A program made the translations under genes and the position numbers. Of a DNA stretch of 64,000 nucleotides, positions 61,053 through 64,000 are shown in pieces. Origin of the DNA: Anderseniella sp963759095 (GTDB lineage Bacteria > Pseudomonadota > Alphaproteobacteria > Rhizobiales > Aestuariivirgaceae); NCBI GenBank assembly GCA_963759095.1, contig CAVWYF010000023.1:62001-126000 (forward strand). The letters are read 5' to 3'. The stretch's first letter is position 1. Every line of letters begins with the position of its first letter. The notes under the pieces were generated by a model. The model did no database searches. It was not told the DNA's origin and saw only the letters and a program-made list of their open reading frames with translations.

Positions 61053-61656
61053 GGAATTCTCCATAGGCAAAATGCAGGACGCCGGCCAGCGCCAGTTGGC
61101 CGAGTGTGAAGGGAAGGCCCATCAGCCAGGGTGACAGGGCGGAAGACGAACTGGCCAGCATCAACACGGTGAAACCAGAGACGAAATACCAGCCGCCGAT
61201 CCAGCGAACCGTGCGTGGCAAAGAGCGAGTCCCCGCAAAGATGCCAAGTGCCAGAAACACCTGCCAGAGACCGGGAAGCGTCCACAAAGCGTCAGGGGAA
61301 AATTTCCAGATGACCAGGGTCGTGGCCAGACCGGCAAAGCCTGCAGGCAGGAACTGCTCAAAGGCATTCAGTACAATAGCATCGGCCAGTCCGCCATGAT
61401 GGCGATAAGAGCGCGCATAAACTTCGGCAGAGATCAGACAGGCTGCAAGCACTGCAGTAACGAGCCAGGTCACGATGTAGGCCGTATGATCTGAGGCAAG
61501 CAGGTCCGGCCATAACATCTGGGAGAGGGCGGTCAGCGCCGCAAGACCGCCGCTCAACGCCATCACGGCGGGACCAAACCCGCGAAACATGGTTCCGGCG
61601 GCAAGCTGGTTGCGCATATCGGAAATATCCGCCAGGGCGCGATCGATATCTTTCAT
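61036..61656 (-). CDS. Integral membrane protein paired with the winged-helix regulator
   Basis: From ATG 61656 the product is 206 residues: a short soluble start (KDIDRALADISDMRNQLAAG) and about five or six membrane helices (GPAVMALSGGLAALTALSQM, HTAYIVTWLVTAVLAACLIS, GFAGLATTLVIWKFSPD, LWQVFLALGIFAGTRSLP, WYFVSGFTVLMLASSSSALS). TTG 61668 is an alternative start. No function is recognised. Membrane protein plus winged-helix regulator pairs of this kind recur in bacteria; the regulator may respond to the membrane partner (inference). Confidence 0.78.
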   Translation of the reverse strand: MKDIDRALADISDMRNQLAAGTMFRGFGPAVMALSGGLAALTALSQMLWPDLLASDHTAYIVTWLVTAVLAACLISAEVYARSYRHHGGLADAIVLNAFEQFLPAGFAGLATTLVIWKFSPDALWTLPGLWQVFLALGIFAGTRSLPRTVRWIGGWYFVSGFTVLMLASSSSALSPWLMGLPFTLGQLALAGVLHFAYGEFHADTK

Positions 61657-61671
61657 CAGGGCATCCAATTA

Positions 61672-61714
61672 ACTTTACAATGCAAAGTATATGGAAATGC
61701 AAAGTGAAAGACAA
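61672..61714 (-). promoter_or_regulatory. Promoter with overlapping operator for the membrane-protein/regulator operon
   Basis: On the minus strand TTGTCT (61714-61709), 17 bases, TATACT (61691-61686). The 17-bp dyad ACTTTGCATTGTAAAGT (61688-61672) covers the end of the -10 and the expected start. A further half-site, ACTTTGCATT, lies in the spacer. This is the layout of repression by blocking polymerase. Confidence 0.65.
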
Positions 61715-61743
61715 GCGTAAATCGGTGGGATGAAACAGATGAA

Positions 61744-62499
61744 TCAGAGAATCTGACTGAGAAACTCACGGGTACGGGGGTCCTTGGCGCTTTTGAAGAA
61801 TGTCTTGGGCGGCCCGTGTTCAACGATCACGCCGCGGTCCGTGAAATAGATGTGGTCGGCAATTTCGCGAGCAAAACCCATTTCGTGGGTGACCAGAATA
61901 CAGGTCATGCCTTCGGCCGCCAGGTCCTTGATGGTGACCAGAACCTCTTTCACCGTTTCCGGGTCCAGCGCCGCCGTGACTTCGTCGAACAGCATGACGT
62001 CAGGGTTCATGGCCAGCGAGCGGGCGATGGCGACACGCTGTTGCTGGCCGCCCGACAACTCGCCCGGATAGCTGTTTTCCTTGCCCTCCAGGCGTACCTT
62101 CCTGATCAGTTCGCGGGCGTGCTTTTCAACCTCGTCTTCGGGTTGTTTCAACACCAGCAGAGGCGCCATCATGACGTTTTCAAGGGCCGTCTTGTGTGGA
62201 AACAGGTTGTACTGCTGGAACACCATGCCGACTTTCTTGCGCAGCGCTAGCTTGTCCAGAGCAGGTGTGTTTACTTCCAGACCTTCAACCTGGATGGAGC
62301 CTGCCTGAATATCGTTGAGCGCGTTGATGCAGCGGATCAGCGTCGATTTGCCGGAACCCGATGGCCCGATAATGCAGATCACTTCACCTTTCATCACATC
62401 CAGGCTGACGCCTTTCAACACTTCAAGGTCGCCAAATGATTTGTGCACATTCTTGATTGAAATGATCGGCTGGTCCGGTGTCCATTCGGTTTCAGACAT
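61744..62499 (-). CDS. Polar amino acid ABC transporter ATP-binding protein
   Basis: A 251-residue GlnQ-type ATPase: IISIKNVHKSFGDLEVLKGV, Walker A IIGPSGSGKSTLIRC, Q-loop VFQQYNLFPHKTALENVMMA, signature ELSGGQQQRVAIARSL, Walker B VMLFDEVTAALDPE and the switch histidine in ILVTHEMGFAREI. It works with the two permeases encoded immediately upstream. No binding-protein gene is in the window; it may lie past the right edge. Confidence 0.93.
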   Translation of the reverse strand: MSETEWTPDQPIISIKNVHKSFGDLEVLKGVSLDVMKGEVICIIGPSGSGKSTLIRCINALNDIQAGSIQVEGLEVNTPALDKLALRKKVGMVFQQYNLFPHKTALENVMMAPLLVLKQPEDEVEKHARELIRKVRLEGKENSYPGELSGGQQQRVAIARSLAMNPDVMLFDEVTAALDPETVKEVLVTIKDLAAEGMTCILVTHEMGFAREIADHIYFTDRGVIVEHGPPKTFFKSAKDPRTREFLSQIL

Positions 62500-62511
62500 A
62501 GTTCATGATCC

Positions 62512-63411
62512 TCACAGTTTCACCGTGTATTTTCTCTCAAGCGCGATGGTCCAGCGCGCAATCGGGTAGCAATAGGCAAAGAAGATCACCAGGCAGAACC
62601 CGTAAAACGGCACCAGCAGTTCCGGCCGGCCGTTCTCTGCCGCCATGGCCTGGCGCGACAAGGTGACGATTTCCTCCACGCCGAGCAGCGAGACCAGCGG
62701 CGTCGCCATTGTCAAAATGGCATACCAGTTCATCCAGGGCGGGATCATGCGCTTGAAACATTGCGGCAGGATGATGCGCCAGACTGTCTGTTGCCGCGAG
62801 TAGGCGAGTGACTCCGCTGCCTCCCACTGACCCGACGGCACCGATGAAATGGCACCACGCACCACTTCGGAAATGTTGGCCATGATCGGCAGCGACAGGC
62901 CGAACACCGCCTTGACCCAGTCAGGGATCTGTATGGTCAGGCTGCCGATCTCGATCTTGAACGGGAACGCCAGCATGACAATGAACAGCAGCACCAGCCA
63001 GGGTGAATTGCGGAATGTCTGGGTGATCAGCCATGCCGGTTGCGAAATCAACCGGTTCGGCGATATCTGCATCAGCCCGAGTACCACACCGGCCAGGGTT
63101 CCAAACGCCATGGTTGTGATTGAAATCAGGATGTTGAACACAAAACCCTGAAGCACCAGGAAGGGCAGCCATTTGATCAGGGCATTTGTAGCGTCCGCCA
63201 TGGTGTAGGTCGACTGGGCGTAGGCTGCCATCGGCCACATCATCAGGGTGGCGGCCAGTGCCGGCAGCGCCCACCAGGGCAGGTCGGCAATGAACCGTGA
63301 AAAGTTGATGTCGCTGGCGCCGCCGGGCGTGGCCACGCTCACAGGTTTCAGTACGGCCATGTCGGTGGTGGCCACTGAATTGATGCCGGGGATTGGTTTG
63401 AGCATGGCCAT
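62512..63411 (-). CDS. Amino acid ABC transporter permease with N-terminal extension
   Basis: From ATG 63411 the product is 299 residues. The first 85 or so residues are an extension with a hydrophobic segment (PWWALPALAATLMMWPMAAY), followed by the HisM/GlnP-type core: LVLQGFVFNILISITTMAFG, TFRNSPWLVLLFIVMLAFP and EAAESLAYSRQQTVWRIILP, the EAA loop. Its start is two bases after the stop of the first permease gene. The extension may be an additional helix seen in some permeases of this class. Confidence 0.9.
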   Translation of the reverse strand: MAMLKPIPGINSVATTDMAVLKPVSVATPGGASDINFSRFIADLPWWALPALAATLMMWPMAAYAQSTYTMADATNALIKWLPFLVLQGFVFNILISITTMAFGTLAGVVLGLMQISPNRLISQPAWLITQTFRNSPWLVLLFIVMLAFPFKIEIGSLTIQIPDWVKAVFGLSLPIMANISEVVRGAISSVPSGQWEAAESLAYSRQQTVWRIILPQCFKRMIPPWMNWYAILTMATPLVSLLGVEEIVTLSRQAMAAENGRPELLVPFYGFCLVIFFAYCYPIARWTIALERKYTVKL

Positions 63412-63413
63412 GA

Positions 63414-64000
63414 TCAGTTCTGCCCATACCCGGGAATGCGCATGTTGCGTTCCCACTTGTTCATGCCCATGACCAGAATGCCCACCAGCACGATGTAGAC
63501 GACAAACATCAGCACCATGCAGGCATTCTGCGCAGTGGAATAGTCATTGTAGATGCTGACCAGTTGATACAGCAGTTCAGGCACGGCGATCACGATGGCC
63601 TGCGTCGTGGTTTTCACCAGATTGACGAGATTGTTGTTCAAAGACGGCAGCGAGACACGGAACGCCAGCGGCAGCACCACATAGCGATAGATCTGTAGCC
63701 GGTTCATGCCCAGCGCGTCGGCTGCTTCCTTTGTTGAGTCTGGAACCGCCTCGATGCCGGAACGGAAAATCTCGACATTGAAGGCGCCGGCGAAGAACGA
63801 CAGCGACAGGATGGCCCAGCCGACATTGGAGATGACCGGCACTTCAACCCAGCCGTCCGGTGCATAGGTCGGCGTGAATTGTCCAAGCGCGAAATAGAAA
63901 AACAGCAACTGCACCAGGGGCGGTGTATTGCGGAAAAACTGTATGTAGCCCTGCACCAGCATGCGCAGCCACCTGATCGGGGAGCCTTGCAGCCACGCAC
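63414..64000 (-). CDS. Amino acid ABC transporter permease, N-terminus beyond the window
   Basis: The frame is open to the right edge (upstream residues AWLQGSPIRWLRMLVQG), so the start is outside. The visible 195 residues are a HisQ/GlnP-type permease: IQFFRNTPPLVQLLFFYFAL, IFRSGIEAVPDSTKEAADAL, GMNRLQIYRYVVLPLAFRVS (EAA loop) and SLPSLNNNLVNLVKTTTQAI. It pairs with the second permease and the ATPase. Confidence 0.92.
   Translation of the reverse strand, partial: AWLQGSPIRWLRMLVQGYIQFFRNTPPLVQLLFFYFALGQFTPTYAPDGWVEVPVISNVGWAILSLSFFAGAFNVEIFRSGIEAVPDSTKEAADALGMNRLQIYRYVVLPLAFRVSLPSLNNNLVNLVKTTTQAIVIAVPELLYQLVSIYNDYSTAQNACMVLMFVVYIVLVGILVMGMNKWERNMRIPGYGQN

Overview
The window looks like a chromosomal segment of an alphaproteobacterium, most plausibly in the Hyphomicrobiales (Rhizobiales) or a neighbouring order. 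The evidence is a meso-diaminopimelate type division and cell-wall (dcw) cluster, the gene order ftsZ - bamD - recN - ligA, a DUF1127 small protein, a class A RNase P RNA, a CtrA-like site upstream of ftsZ, and many short palindromic intergenic repeats. No rRNA, tRNA, CRISPR array, phage module or intact transposase gene was seen. Assignments come from reading the sequence; no database search was run.

Layout. 1-5640: a DMT-family exporter (cut by the window edge), a TerB/J-domain protein overlapping an AmpD-like amidase, rnpB, a small secreted protein, cspA with an intrinsic terminator, infA with a long tail, a small unknown protein, and a betaine-type (ProX-like) binding protein broken by a one-base frameshift. 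5645-22126: the dcw cluster rsmH-ftsL-ftsI-murE-murF-mraY-murD-ftsW-murG-murC-murB-ddl-ftsQ-ftsA, mostly with overlapping or nearly abutting genes and without mraZ at its head. 22178-27800: about 5.9 kb of unrelated genes between ftsA and ftsZ (YihY membrane protein, a frameshifted LuxR regulator, a cysteine-rich repeat secreted protein, an enoyl-CoA hydratase, a cupin and a FAD amine oxidase). 28071-37561: ftsZ, bamD, an FMN glutamate-synthase-like protein, an SDR dehydrogenase, recN and ligA. lpxC, often found after ftsZ in this group, is not there.

37700-45300: a catabolic unit with a Rieske oxygenase, a complete polyamine-type ABC importer (PotFGHI-like) and a convergent trimethylamine-dehydrogenase-like flavoprotein. 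45724-47747: two tandem azlCD branched-chain amino acid exporter pairs, then Xaa-Pro aminopeptidase. 50000-57400: DUF1127 protein, prmA, a small cytochrome c, several small secreted or unknown proteins, a methyltransferase-like protein and uvrD. 57468-64000: a dimethylglycine/sarcosine dehydrogenase, uppS downstream of a winged-helix regulator and a membrane protein, and an amino acid ABC transporter that runs off the window.

Two themes stand out. Envelope synthesis: lipid-carrier (uppS), precursor (mur, mraY), polymerisation (ftsW, ftsI), division (ftsQAZ) and outer membrane assembly (bamD) genes. Methylated amines and amino acids: Rieske oxygenase, TMADH-like and DMGDH-like enzymes, FAD amine oxidase, PotFGHI-like importer and the remnant ProX protein together suggest uptake and oxidative demethylation of N-methylated or polyamine compounds (inference).

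The less expected structure lies between genes: two MITE-like elements (27528-27794 and 33466-33766), a recurring palindromic repeat whose copies touch the edges of yihY and bamD, two further mirror-image repeats, an identical 17-bp dyad at the promoter of a regulator operon and at the uppS start codon, and three genes each broken by what looks like one extra base.
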